A DNA stretch of 64,000 nt, taken from NCBI RefSeq assembly GCF_014655295.1, contig NZ_BNBI01000002.1, forward strand, positions 310,001 to 374,000, in the 5' to 3' direction. Numbering within the stretch: the first letter of the stretch is position 1; every line of letters begins with the position of its first letter. Made by a program: the position numbers and the translations under genes. This document shows positions 9,607 to 18,474 of the stretch, in pieces. The notes beneath the pieces were generated by a model. The model made no database searches. It saw only the letters and a list, made by a program, of their open reading frames with translations, and was not told the DNA's origin. The DNA is from Streptomyces fumanus. GTDB taxonomy: Bacteria; Actinomycetota; Actinomycetes; Streptomycetales; Streptomycetaceae.

Positions 9607-10377
9607 CTACCTCTCCTCCGTGTCGAAGCGGTGCCGGTGGGTGAGGACCTCCTGGGCCGCCTCGCGGACCGTGCGGCCGCCGGCGAAGGCGTGGGCGCGC
9701 AGCCGGGCCAGCGCCTCGTCGGTGCCGACGCCCAACTGGGCCATGATCATGCCGACCGCCCGGTAGACCTCGTCGTGCCCGGTGGCCAGGCCGTTCAGCC
9801 AGGACTGGCCGTCCACCCGGTCGGCCTCGTCCTCCCGGGGCAGGGCCATGAGGGCGACGGTCAGCACCCCGGCGACCAGCCGGGCGGTGTGCAGCTCGGC
9901 GGGGGTCAGGGTGCCCGGGGTGTCGCGGTAGAGGTCGAGGGTGCCGACGCACATCGCGTCCGTGCCCAGCGGCAGCGCGTACACCGCGCGGACCCCGGCG
10001 GCGGTGATCTGCTGGGCGTAGACCGGCCAGCGGACCGCGTCCGCGCCCCGGGTCAGGTCGTGGACCAGCACCGGCAGACCCGTCGCGGCGGCGTGCACCG
10101 AGGGCCCCTCGCCGAGGGTGGCCTGGATCTCCGCCAGTTGCCCGGCCCGCTCACCGCTGGCGCACAGCCGCACCGGCACGCCGTCGCCGCGCAGCGAGGC
10201 GCTCGCGCCGCTCACCGGCAGCAGCCGTACCGCCACCTCGCACAGCCTCGCGGGCACCTGGTCGGGCGGGACGCCCCGGACCCCGTCGGCGATCAGATCG
10301 ACGGCCCGGGCCTGACCGGCGTCGTCGTCGGGGCCCGGTCGGCCGGGGGATGCCGGGGGGTCGTCGCTGGGCCGCAC
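9607..10377 (-). CDS. GAF and ANTAR domain protein (RNA-binding antiterminator type)
   Basis: 256 aa. A GAF sensor domain (about residues 30-170) precedes a C-terminal ANTAR domain ('AVGMIMAQLGVGTDEALARL', then 'AGGRTVREAAQEVL'), a three-helix fold that binds tandem RNA hairpins to suppress termination. Such single proteins are common Streptomyces stress or developmental regulators. The start is taken as GTG 10377, eight bases after AAGGAGG; further upstream codons remain open but lack a ribosome site. It lies 133 bp downstream of the XRE-TPR gene on the same strand. Confidence 0.85.
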   Translation of the reverse strand: MRPSDDPPASPGRPGPDDDAGQARAVDLIADGVRGVPPDQVPARLCEVAVRLLPVSGASASLRGDGVPVRLCASGERAGQLAEIQATLGEGPSVHAAATGLPVLVHDLTRGADAVRWPVYAQQITAAGVRAVYALPLGTDAMCVGTLDLYRDTPGTLTPAELHTARLVAGVLTVALMALPREDEADRVDGQSWLNGLATGHDEVYRAVGMIMAQLGVGTDEALARLRAHAFAGGRTVREAAQEVLTHRHRFDTEER

Positions 10378-10510
10378 GCCCACCGCCTCCTTCACTACGC
10401 GGTCGGCCACGTCGACGGTGCTCCGGCACGCGTCACCGGTCCGGAAACGAGCCTCGGCTACCCCTGGTCGGCCGGCCGAAACCCCGGGCGGCCGGTCCGG
10501 TGTCCGCGGG

Positions 10511-11866
10511 TCACAGCGGCGGCTGGGCGGGGGCCGGGCCCAGCGTCGTGGTGCCGGGGGCGGTGCGGTGGCCCAGGCCCGTGCGGTACGCGTCCAGGGC
10601 CGCCTCCACCCGGCCGGTGCGGCGCAGCAGGTCGCCCAGGAGACGGCACAGGTCCGCCAGGTCACCGGCCGCGCCGGCCCGCTCCAGCAGGCTGAGCGCG
10701 CGGACGTAGTGCTCCTCGGCGGCCTCGGTGTCCCGGGCGTCCTCGGCGATGATGCCGAGCAGCCGGTGCGCGGCGGCGGCGTGCACCGCGCCGCGCTCGG
10801 AGGACAGCTCGTCCAGGACCCCGCGCAGCAGCCCGGCGGCCTCCTCGGACTTGCCGCGGCGGTGCAGCACATCGGCCAGTTCCACGGCGGCCTGGCAACT
10901 GTAGAGGGCGGCGCGGCTCTCCGAGAGCATCGCCAGGGCCTGGCGGAACTCCGCCTCGGCGCGCTCCAGCAGGCCGTTCTGCGCGGAGACGTAACCGCGC
11001 ATCCAGTGGCAGTTGGCCAGCTCGGTCCGCAACTGGAGGGTGCGGTACAGCTCGGCCGCCCGGGCCAGCGAGGCGTCCGCCTCGGCGAGCCGGCCCTCGG
11101 CCAGCAGGGTGCGGGCGACGGAGCGGTGCATCCGGGCGACCAGCGCCGGGTCGCCGGCCCGGGGCGCCAGCGCCAGCGCCAGTTCGGCGGCCTGCGCGGC
11201 CCGCGCGTGCGCGCCCATGTCCATGTAGGGGCCGATCACGCTGGCGTAGAGCAGCAGCAGCGCGTCCGGGTCGTGCAGCCCGCCCCGGTTCAGCTCGTCC
11301 AGGGTGGACTCCAGGAGGTAGACGGCGTACCGCAGCTCCCCGGCGAGGTAGTGGGCGACCGCCCGGCCGCGCAGGGCCGGGACCCGGGCGGTGAGCGGGG
11401 CGCCCGCGTCGGCCAGGCGTGCCTCGGCCCGTTCGAAGTGCTCGCGGCCGGTCTCCAGTTCGCCGCTCTCCAGGGCGCACTCGCCGAGCCCGAGCAGCGC
11501 CTCGGCCGCCAGCTCGGTCAGACCGTGCTCCTCGGCCTCGGCGAGCAGCGCGCGGTAGCTCCCGGCGGCCCGCTCGGCACCGCCGGTGGCGAGGGCGCGC
11601 CGCGCCTCGGTGAGCCTCAGACGCAGGTCGGTGGCGAGGCGGGCGGGGCGTCCGGTGACCAGTTCGTCGAAGCCGACGCCGAGCCGGTCCGCAATGTACC
11701 GCAGCGCCTCGTCGGAGGGGCGGACCCGGCCGGCCTCCAGGGTGGAGACGTAGGCGGGGGTGTAGGCGGGCTCGGCGAGCTGGCGCTGGGTCAGGCCGCG
11801 GGCGGTCCGCAGGCGTTGCACCCGACGTCCGATGATCACCGGATCGTCACGTTCTCCCACGCTCAA
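10511..11866 (-). CDS. XRE-family regulator with C-terminal TPR domain
   Basis: 451 aa. An N-terminal helix-turn-helix (about 10-65, 'LRTARGLTQRQLAE', 'YVSTLEAGRVRPS') is followed by roughly 370 residues of tetratricopeptide-like helical repeats (about 85-440). This layout matches RRNPP-type peptide-responsive regulators and Streptomyces NsdA-like proteins, in which the TPR part binds a peptide or protein. The divergent 52-aa exported ORF and the 9-bp inverted repeat between the two genes make a regulator/signal pair plausible. ATG 11866 fits the domain start. Confidence 0.88.
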   Translation of the reverse strand: MSVGERDDPVIIGRRVQRLRTARGLTQRQLAEPAYTPAYVSTLEAGRVRPSDEALRYIADRLGVGFDELVTGRPARLATDLRLRLTEARRALATGGAERAAGSYRALLAEAEEHGLTELAAEALLGLGECALESGELETGREHFERAEARLADAGAPLTARVPALRGRAVAHYLAGELRYAVYLLESTLDELNRGGLHDPDALLLLYASVIGPYMDMGAHARAAQAAELALALAPRAGDPALVARMHRSVARTLLAEGRLAEADASLARAAELYRTLQLRTELANCHWMRGYVSAQNGLLERAEAEFRQALAMLSESRAALYSCQAAVELADVLHRRGKSEEAAGLLRGVLDELSSERGAVHAAAAHRLLGIIAEDARDTEAAEEHYVRALSLLERAGAAGDLADLCRLLGDLLRRTGRVEAALDAYRTGLGHRTAPGTTTLGPAPAQPPL

Positions 11867-11906
11867 CTCCCCCTGCGGCCCTTGCCGTTCGCCCCCGACG
11901 GCTCTA

Positions 11907-11936
11907 GGTTAAACCGAGGATTAAGCAGGTTTAACC
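11907..11936. promoter_or_regulatory. Perfect 9-bp inverted repeat GGTTAAACC / GGTTTAACC
   Basis: GGTTAAACC (11907-11915) and GGTTTAACC (11928-11936) are separated by 12 bp containing GGATTAAGC, a degenerate third copy. Centre spacing is 21 bp, two helical turns. The AT-rich arms lie 41 bp upstream of the XRE-TPR start and in the shared region with the secreted-peptide ORF. It probably binds the XRE regulator. Confidence 0.7.
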
Positions 11937-12075
11937 CGCTGCTTGACCACCCCGGGCCCGACCACCCCGGCGCACCCGCCACCGGCCGGCGGCCCACCCC
12001 CCGTTCACCCCCCTGTCCGCCCCGTCCACCCCCCGTCCCCGCCGTACCGCTGTGGACCGCTGTTGCGAGGTCGCC

Positions 12076-12234
12076 GTGCTCGAACGCCCACGCGCCGCCG
12101 AGCGTTACGCCCGAGGCATCGCCGCCGCCGTGGTCGCCACGGCCTGTCTGCTGCTGGCCGCCAACACCGGCCCCGCGCAGTCCGCCGAGCCGCCCGCCCC
12201 CGCCCCGCCCAGTGTCCCCGCCACCGGCGAGTGA
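12076..12234 (+). CDS. Small secreted peptide precursor (52 aa), candidate signal for the XRE-TPR regulator
   Basis: Starting at GTG 12076, five bases after GCGAGG, the product has a basic N-terminus (RPRAAERYARG), a hydrophobic core (IAAAVVATACLLLAA) and a likely signal-peptidase site after AQSA. Cleavage would leave a 15-residue Pro-rich tail, EPPAPAPPSVPATGE. A GTG at 12052 would add eight residues. It is divergent from the XRE-TPR gene. Small size and biased composition mean it could be spurious, but the signal-peptide pattern and ribosome site support it. Confidence 0.6.
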   Translation: MLERPRAAERYARGIAAAVVATACLLLAANTGPAQSAEPPAPAPPSVPATGE

Positions 12235-12246
12235 CCCCCGGCGGGC

Positions 12247-13623
12247 TCAGTCCGGCAGCGCCCGGCGCAGGGCCGCGTCCAGCGTCCGGGCCAGCGTCGC
12301 GTCGTCCGGCGGATCGGCCCCGAACAGCGGGCCCAGGTGCGCGGTGAACGTCTGGGTGAACGCCCCGTACAGCGGGGTGCGCGGCCGGTGCACCGCCCCG
12401 CGCAGGGCGGGCAGCAGCACGGTACGGGCGTAGGCGGGCCGGTCGGCGGCGTCCCGGGGCATCCGGTCCGGCCGCTCCCCGGTCGGCGACGGCGACGGCT
12501 TGTCCCCGGTGACCGGGCAGCGCAGCCCCGGGTCCTGGTACGCCGAGACCCGGGTCGCCGCGAAACCGGCGTCCAGCAGACAGCGTTCGCTGGCCCGGCC
12601 GGTGAGGAACCCGATCAGCTCGGCCGCCTTCCCGGCCCGCCGGGAGTCCCGGGTCACCGCCAGGTTCTGCCCGCCGAGCACGGCCCGCCCCGGCAGCGCG
12701 GTCACCCCCAACTGCTCCGCGCCGTACGTCTCGTGCAGGGTGCGGTACGCGTACGGCCAGTGCCGCAGGAAGGTGGTCCGGCCGTCGGCGAAGTCCCCGA
12801 GGGAGGCCGCCTCGTCGGACCGGACCGCCTCGGGGAGCGTGTAGGGGGCGGCGGCCCGGCGGCGCAGCTCCGCGATGCCCCGGGTCAGCGCGTCCGCGGT
12901 CGCCGTGTAGCGGCCCGTGTCGTCGGTGAGCGCGACGCCGTCCGCGGCGGACGCGAACGCCTCCACCGCGTTGACCGTCCGGCCCTCGTAGGCGGCGAGC
13001 TGGGTGGTCCAGCCCCGCTCCCGGCCCGGCAGATCGGCCTCGGCGACGGTGTTGAACAGCTCCTCCAGGTCCGCCCAGTCCGTCACGTCCCGCAGGTCGG
13101 TGGATTCCAGGCCGGCCCGCTCCAGGTCGTCGCGCCGGTAGTAGAGCAGGCCCACGTCGCTGTTGAAGGGCACCGCGTACGTCCGCCCGTCCCAGCGGGC
13201 GGTGCGCGCCACCGAGTCGATCACGTCCGCGTCGACGAGCGTCCCGGGCAGCGGGCGGACCAGCCCGGCGGCGGCGAACTCCGGTACCCAGGTGACGTCC
13301 AGGTTGACCACGTCGTAGGCGGCGCTGCCGGACTGCAGGGCGCCCAGGAGCTGGCCGCGCTGTTCGTCGGCGCTGCCGGGCAGCTCCACCAGCCGGGCGC
13401 GGTAGTCGCTGCCCGCCCGCTCCTGCCGCTCGTTCCAGGCGTCGATCAGCCGCTGCCGTACGCCGTTGCGCCCGGTGACGTCCCGGCCGCTGGCGACCAC
13501 GATGTCCCCGGGCCCGAGCACGTCGGCGGAGGGCGCGGGCGCGGCGCCGTCCCCGCCGCCGGTGCAGGCGGCGAGGCAGAGCAGCACCAGCAGGGCCAGC
13601 AGGGCGGTGGGTCGCCGGGTCAT
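12247..13623 (-). CDS. Solute-binding lipoprotein (extracellular substrate-binding protein family 1)
   Basis: 458 aa. A lipoprotein signal peptide with lipobox LAAC (Cys20) anchors it outside the membrane. The rest is a two-lobed sugar-type binding protein ('VNLDVTWVPEFAAAGLVRPL', 'YAVPFNSDVGLLYYRRDDL', 'GRTTFLRHWPYAYRTL'). No permease or ATPase is nearby. Instead its start overlaps the stop of the caspase/vWA gene by one base (TGATG), so it is coupled to that protein. This suggests a ligand-sensing role in the conflict-type island, not uptake. It is the last gene of the island. Confidence 0.85.
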   Translation of the reverse strand: MTRRPTALLALLVLLCLAACTGGGDGAAPAPSADVLGPGDIVVASGRDVTGRNGVRQRLIDAWNERQERAGSDYRARLVELPGSADEQRGQLLGALQSGSAAYDVVNLDVTWVPEFAAAGLVRPLPGTLVDADVIDSVARTARWDGRTYAVPFNSDVGLLYYRRDDLERAGLESTDLRDVTDWADLEELFNTVAEADLPGRERGWTTQLAAYEGRTVNAVEAFASAADGVALTDDTGRYTATADALTRGIAELRRRAAAPYTLPEAVRSDEAASLGDFADGRTTFLRHWPYAYRTLHETYGAEQLGVTALPGRAVLGGQNLAVTRDSRRAGKAAELIGFLTGRASERCLLDAGFAATRVSAYQDPGLRCPVTGDKPSPSPTGERPDRMPRDAADRPAYARTVLLPALRGAVHRPRTPLYGAFTQTFTAHLGPLFGADPPDDATLARTLDAALRRALPD

Positions 13624-16283
13624 CAGTCCTCCCCCGTTCCGGTGCGCGCGACCTCGTCGTGCAGGGCCGTGCCCAGGTCGTCGCCGGTGTCCAGGCAGCG
13701 CCCGCCGGTCGCCTCCGAGATCCGGGCGTCCGGCTCGCCCGCGTCGCAGCTCCCGCCGGTCAGGGACACCATCGTCACCGGCACGCCGGCCGCGCGGGCC
13801 GCGCCGATGACATCGGTGAGCCGGCCGGCGGTGAGGTGGCCGGCGTCCTCGTCGTCGGTGAGGTACACGATCAGGTCGGGCCGCTCGTCGTCGGCGCCGC
13901 GCAGCTTCATCGCGTCGAGGGCGGCGAGCAGCGCGCCGTGCGGATCGGCCTCGGCGTCCCGGACCGCGGCGGTCCGGTCGACGGTCCGCTCGGCGTCCCG
14001 GCGGGCGTGCCGGCCGAACGGCAGCAGCGTGTCGTACGGGTCGTCGCCGGTGCCGGACACCGCCCACACGGCGTACTCGTCCCGGCCGCCCAGGCCCCCG
14101 AACGACTGCTTCAGCAGCCCGGGGCCGCCGCCGGGGCCCGCCCACAGCCCGCCCATCGAGCCGGAGCTGTCCAGCAGGAACAGCACCCGGCCCGGCCCGC
14201 CCACGTTCCGGTAGCCGTCCAGCGCCGCCTCCGTCGCGTCCCGCCCGGCGGTCTCGGTCAGCCGCGACGGCGCGTGCAGCACCCCGGCGGCCCGGTCCTC
14301 GTCGAGCAGCGCCCGGTCGCCGGTCGGCTCCCGGAAGCCGTCCCGGGCGAACACCGCCTGCCCCGGCTTCCCCGCCAGCCACCGGCGGAACGCCTCGGCG
14401 GCCCCGTCCCGCGCCTCGGCGTCCCGGTCGCCGCCCTGCCAGCGCACCCGGGTGAAGACCGGCTCCAGGCCCGGTACGTCGCCGGGGTACTGGGCGATCC
14501 GCGGGGTGCGCCGCCTGCTGTCGCAGGTCACGCCGCTCTTCATCAGGAACTCGGGGACGAGGGCGGCGGTGCGCTCGTCCACCGCGTCGTCGTCGGGCAG
14601 CGCGCACAGCAGGTCGGCCGCGGTGGGCGAGGGCGGCCCGACCTGGGCGACCCGGCGTTCGGCCCCGGCCGCGTCGCGGGCGCCGGGACCGGTCTGGGTG
14701 CCGTACAGTCCGACCGTGGCGAGCAGGCCGGTGTCGGTGAACTCCGGGTCGGGCCGCCGCACCTCGGCCTCCGGGAGCCGCCCGCGCAGCGCGTCGATCA
14801 TCCGGTTCAGCGGTACGCCGACCCGCTCGTCCAGCGACTCGACGGCCACCGCCTGCGGCACCGCCAGCACCACCGGCGAGTACGCCAGCGGCGTGCCGTC
14901 GGCGTCCACCCGGGCCGCGGCGTCGGTGTCCTGCGCCGCCGTCACCCGGGCCACGTCGGCGGGGCTGCCCGGGATCCAGATGTCCGGCTGGGGGCCCACG
15001 TCCCGCTGCGGGTTGACCCCGGCGCCCGGCTCCAGCCAGGCCCGGCTGCGGCGGCCGAGCGCGGTGACCGCGTCGGCGCTCCCGGCGCTGTAGACGGTCA
15101 GGCCGCTGCGCCGGCAGCCGTCGCCGGTGGTGTTCGCCTCCGAGGTGAGGTACGCGTCGGCGGCGGCCCGGACGGTCGGCTCCAGATCGGGGTCGGTCAG
15201 CACCCGCAGCTCCAGCGGCGGCGCGCACCGCGCCGGTTCCCCGGTGAGGGTGACGATGCGGTAGGAGCCGAAGCCGAGCAGGGCGAGGGCGAGCAGCGCC
15301 AGGGTCAGCAGGGCCGGGCGGCGCCGGAGCCGGGGCCGGCCCGGCGGGCCCTGGCGGCCCCGGCCGGCCGGGACCCGGGCCCGGCGGGTCCGCCGCACCG
15401 CCGCCGCGAGCGCCCCGGCGGCGGTACGCAGCAGCAGGGCGGCGCGCCGGCCCGGCGGCCTCGGCGGGTCCGGGGGTCCCGGTGGGGGCGGGAGCTCCGG
15501 CGGGGGCGGGTGCGGCGCGTCGTCCGCCGGGGCAGGGGCCCGCAGCAGCACGTCCTCCCCGGGTTCCGCCCGGCTCACCGGCTCCCACGGCTCGCCCCGC
15601 AGCGTGCGGTGGCCGCCCGCCGCCATCGCCTCGCGCAGCCCGTCCGCGAGGTCCCGGAACCACAGTTCCCCCTCGCCGTCCTTGCCGTCGCCCGCCAGCA
15701 GCCGGGCGAGTTCGGCGGTGAACGGGGTCGGCGTGTCCGGGTCGCCCGCGTCGGTGCGGTGGTTGGCCTGCACGCTCATCAGCAGCAGCACCCGGCGCTT
15801 GTCGCGGAAGGTCTCCCAGATCCAGGCCGCGTTGCCCGCGAAGCAGCAGTCCAGGACGACCACGATCCGCCGGGCCTCGCTGGTGGCGAGGACCGTCAGC
15901 ACGGTGGTGAACATCTCCGCGCCGGGGAACACCGCGTGCCCGCCCGCCACCACGCTGGCGTTGCGCATCTGCAGGAACAGCTCGTCGCCCGCGCTGGGGA
16001 TCGCCCCGTGCCCGGCGAAGTACAGCAGCAGCACGCCCTCGGCCTCGGCGGCGGTCTGCCGCAGCACCCGGCTGAAGTCGTCCAGCGACGGCGACCGGGC
16101 GACGGTGATCTCGCGCTCGCCGAACACCCCGGTCCGGCGCAGCGCCTCCCGCAGCCGGTTGAGGCTGTGCTTGACCGCGGGCAGGTCCCCCGGCACGCCG
16201 TGCGGCGGCTGGACGAGGTCGTACTCGGAGACCCCGACCAGCAGCGCCCGGTTCACCAGCCCACGCGGGTCGAGACCGGCCAC
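13623..16283 (-). CDS. Caspase-like protease with membrane span fused to solute-binding and vWA domains
   Basis: 886-aa multidomain protein. Residues about 8-230 are a caspase-like (C14) domain with catalytic His92 in YFAGHG and Cys147 in VLDCCFAG. A Pro- and Arg-rich linker (250-322) leads to a single transmembrane helix (about 323-345). The remainder is a type-2 periplasmic-binding-like region (about 357-680) and a vWA domain (about 698-880) with MIDAS D705-x-S707-x-S709 and Thr809. Topology predicts a cytosolic protease with outside sensor domains. GTG start follows an AGGTGAG site overlapping the EACC1-like stop four bases away. The architecture matches caspase effectors of conflict systems. 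Confidence 0.88.
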   Translation of the reverse strand: MAGLDPRGLVNRALLVGVSEYDLVQPPHGVPGDLPAVKHSLNRLREALRRTGVFGEREITVARSPSLDDFSRVLRQTAAEAEGVLLLYFAGHGAIPSAGDELFLQMRNASVVAGGHAVFPGAEMFTTVLTVLATSEARRIVVVLDCCFAGNAAWIWETFRDKRRVLLLMSVQANHRTDAGDPDTPTPFTAELARLLAGDGKDGEGELWFRDLADGLREAMAAGGHRTLRGEPWEPVSRAEPGEDVLLRAPAPADDAPHPPPPELPPPPGPPDPPRPPGRRAALLLRTAAGALAAAVRRTRRARVPAGRGRQGPPGRPRLRRRPALLTLALLALALLGFGSYRIVTLTGEPARCAPPLELRVLTDPDLEPTVRAAADAYLTSEANTTGDGCRRSGLTVYSAGSADAVTALGRRSRAWLEPGAGVNPQRDVGPQPDIWIPGSPADVARVTAAQDTDAAARVDADGTPLAYSPVVLAVPQAVAVESLDERVGVPLNRMIDALRGRLPEAEVRRPDPEFTDTGLLATVGLYGTQTGPGARDAAGAERRVAQVGPPSPTAADLLCALPDDDAVDERTAALVPEFLMKSGVTCDSRRRTPRIAQYPGDVPGLEPVFTRVRWQGGDRDAEARDGAAEAFRRWLAGKPGQAVFARDGFREPTGDRALLDEDRAAGVLHAPSRLTETAGRDATEAALDGYRNVGGPGRVLFLLDSSGSMGGLWAGPGGGPGLLKQSFGGLGGRDEYAVWAVSGTGDDPYDTLLPFGRHARRDAERTVDRTAAVRDAEADPHGALLAALDAMKLRGADDERPDLIVYLTDDEDAGHLTAGRLTDVIGAARAAGVPVTMVSLTGGSCDAGEPDARISEATGGRCLDTGDDLGTALHDEVARTGTGED

Positions 16284-16287
16284 CGGC

Positions 16288-16635
16288 TCACCTGTCGTCG
16301 TGGGTCACCGGATCGACACGGCCCTCGGGCGGCTCGCCGTCCTCCACCTGGCGGCGGTTGGTCCGCCAGGCTTCCACGGCCGCCTTGACCTGGTCCAGCA
16401 GTTCGCGGAACGCCACCGACGCGGCGCCCCCGACCATCGCCACCACGATCTCCATGCCGAGGCCCATCGGGGCGCCGGGCTCGTCGTCGGCGCAACTGCG
16501 CTCGTGGATCTGGAGCCGGCCGGCCCGGACCAGCTCGTCCAGCGGTTTCTCCCGCTCCAGCCATTTGCGCAGGGCGCCGATGTCGCTCTCGGTGGCGGTG
16601 CCGTCCAGTCGTACCCGGATGTCCCTCGTGGCCAC
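16288..16635 (-). CDS. EACC1-like effector-associated small protein
   Basis: 115 aa from GTG 16635, which has AGGGGG five bases upstream; an ATG at 16653 lies only two bases from its GGGGAG. The pattern fits the effector-associated constant component EACC1: an N-terminal beta strand (IRVRLDG), a helix (ESDIGALRKWLERE) and a C-terminal glycine-rich helix (MGLGMEIVVAMVGGAASVAF) before 'LLDQVKAAVEAWR'. EACC1 proteins are encoded beside caspase or trypsin effectors in actinobacterial conflict systems and may be membrane-associated adaptors. It is encoded four bases upstream of the caspase gene. Family assignment is by eye. Confidence 0.72.
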   Translation of the reverse strand: MATRDIRVRLDGTATESDIGALRKWLEREKPLDELVRAGRLQIHERSCADDEPGAPMGLGMEIVVAMVGGAASVAFRELLDQVKAAVEAWRTNRRQVEDGEPPEGRVDPVTHDDR

Positions 16636-16673
16636 TTCGTCCCCCTCAGCCATGACTCCCCATCATGACAGCG

Positions 16674-16840
16674 CGGCCCGGCCGGGGGGAGGGTCCGTAC
16701 CGGCCGGGCGTCAGCCCCGCGCCCGCAACCAGACGGCCCGACCGGGGCGAGGGTCCGTACCGGCCGCCCGTCAGCCCCGGGCCCGCAACCGGACGGCCCG
16801 GCCGGGGCAGGGGTCCGTACCGGCCGCCCGTCAGCCCTGG
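16674..16840. repeat. 60-bp tandem repeat, three copies, from a gene 3' end with its stop codon
   Basis: Units begin CGGCCCG at 16674, 16734 and 16794, with exact 60-bp periodicity. The third unit runs into the true 3' end of the minus-strand gene, whose stop (TCA on plus) is at 16831-16833. Earlier units carry the same TCAGCCC motif at 16711 and 16771, so two extra gene ends lie between this gene and the EACC1-like gene. Confidence 0.9.
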
Positions 16841-18393
16841 GTCTGCAACTGGTCGAGCTGGCGGCGTACGTGGTCCAGCGCGCCCTCCCGGCGGCCGGGG
16901 ACGCGGCTGCGCAGCTCCGCGAGGGTGACGCCCAGCTCCCGGGCGGGGCCGGGGTCGTGGATCTGGCCCCACTGGTGGTGGGCGCGGTCCACGGCGGCCT
17001 CGACGGCGGGCGCGTCCGGTGCCTGTCCGGCGCCGAGCCGGGCGGCGGCCACCGTCAGCCAGGCCCGGCAGCTCCGGACCGGGTCCCCGGCGAACATCGC
17101 CAGGTCGGCCCGGACCTCCGTCCAGTGCAGGGCAGCCTCGGAGGCGGACCCGTGCGCCTGCCCGGCGGCCCGCTCGTGCCGCGCGGCGAGCGCGTCGGCC
17201 TCGGCATGCCGGCCGGCCTTCACGGCGGCGGCGATCAGGGTGTGGGGGTCGTCGGCGGGGAGCTCCGGGGCCGCCGGCCCGAGGCCGACGGGGGCGGGCT
17301 CCCGCATGTCCGGCACCCGGCCGCCTGCGGCGGACTCCGGCATGTCCGGCACCCGGTCGGCGGCGGCGGGCTCCCGCATGTCCGGCACCCGGTCGGCGGC
17401 GGCGGGCTCCCGCATGTCCGGCACCCGGTCGGCGGCGGCGGGCTCCCGCATGTCCGGCACCCGGTCGGTGTCGGTCGCGGCGGGCGGGTCCCCGGCGGCG
17501 GGCCCCGGCGTCGCAGGCGCCAGGTCGGCGGGGACGGCGGGCCCCGGCGTCACCGGCACCGCGTCACCGCCGCTCCCGGCATGCGGGCCCTCAGCGGCCG
17601 ACCGGGGCGTCACCGGCGCCAGGTCGGCGGCGGCCGGCCCCGGCGTCGCAGGCGCCGGCTCGGCAGGAGCCGGCCCCGCCTGCACCGGCACCACCGCACC
17701 GCCGGTCACACCGGTCACACCGGCCACACCGGCCACGGCGTAGGAGTCCCCGGCACCCGCCCCCGGCGTCCCCAGCACCATCTCCGTGCCGGTCGCGCCC
17801 TCCGCCGCCGCGCGGGCCAGCGCCTGCTGGTGCAGGACGTCGAGCGGCGGCCGCTGCCCGCTGCGCAGCACCGTCGCCAGGCCCCGCATGTACGCCGGGG
17901 CGCCCACGGTCCGCCGGGCCGGGGGCGGCGCGATGCGACCGTAAACGGCGTGGTTCGGCCCGCAGTCCAGCGGGTGAACCCGGAGCCACTCCCAGGTCTC
18001 CTGGTCGGCGTGGAGATCGAGCAGCAGCGTCGTCGCGCCGGCCGGCCTGAGCCGCAGTTCCTCGCGGACCCACTGCCAGGGCAGGCCGGTGTAGCGGACG
18101 GTGGACGAGGTGGTGCGGGCCAGCGCCAGGTGCGGCAGGCGCTGGCGGCGGTCCAGGTGGAGCTGCCCGGTGACGTACACGGTGAGCGGTCCCGGGGCCG
18201 CGGCGACCGCGCGCAGCCGGGTGAGGACCGCCTGCGGGTCCAGCGGGTCGGCCAGCTCGACGACGTTGGCGGTGTCGGTGCCGGACAGCACGGCGGGCTC
18301 CACCGCCGCCAGGACGGGGAGCACCGAGGCGGCGTCCACCAGGCGTCCCTTGCCGGCGGGCGCCGCCGCGAGCAGCAGCACGGTTCCGGGCAT
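16831..18393 (-). CDS. Probable inactive caspase-fold protein with repeat linker and helical C-terminus
   Basis: 520 aa from ATG 18393, preceded by GGGGAGGGGAC. I do not know a named family. Residues about 2-200 follow the strand/helix order of a caspase fold: 'PLTVYVTGQLHLD' sits where YFAGHG would be and 'TTLLLDLHADQETW' where VLDCCFSG would be, with no catalytic Cys. The middle is low-complexity, with five 12-residue RVPDMREPAAAD-type repeats and APVTPGPA motifs. The end (about 385-515) is helical and TPR-like. It is first in the island on this strand and probably a pseudoenzyme partner. Fold assignment is inference. Confidence 0.65.
   Translation of the reverse strand: MPGTVLLLAAAPAGKGRLVDAASVLPVLAAVEPAVLSGTDTANVVELADPLDPQAVLTRLRAVAAAPGPLTVYVTGQLHLDRRQRLPHLALARTTSSTVRYTGLPWQWVREELRLRPAGATTLLLDLHADQETWEWLRVHPLDCGPNHAVYGRIAPPPARRTVGAPAYMRGLATVLRSGQRPPLDVLHQQALARAAAEGATGTEMVLGTPGAGAGDSYAVAGVAGVTGVTGGAVVPVQAGPAPAEPAPATPGPAAADLAPVTPRSAAEGPHAGSGGDAVPVTPGPAVPADLAPATPGPAAGDPPAATDTDRVPDMREPAAADRVPDMREPAAADRVPDMREPAAADRVPDMPESAAGGRVPDMREPAPVGLGPAAPELPADDPHTLIAAAVKAGRHAEADALAARHERAAGQAHGSASEAALHWTEVRADLAMFAGDPVRSCRAWLTVAAARLGAGQAPDAPAVEAAVDRAHHQWGQIHDPGPARELGVTLAELRSRVPGRREGALDHVRRQLDQLQTQG
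17294..17465. repeat. 36-bp in-frame repeats within the caspase-like pseudoenzyme gene
   Basis: Five copies of a 36-bp unit encode RVPDMREPAAAD or close variants (one is RVPDMPESAAGG). The unit length keeps frame, so copy number could vary between strains as a linker-length change. Confidence 0.85.
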
Positions 18394-18474
18394 GTCCCCT
18401 CCCCTGTCGATCACGTACGGCAGCACGGTAACCGCTGCGGCTGCAAAGAGGGGCCCGGAAGGGCGAGTCTGGCC

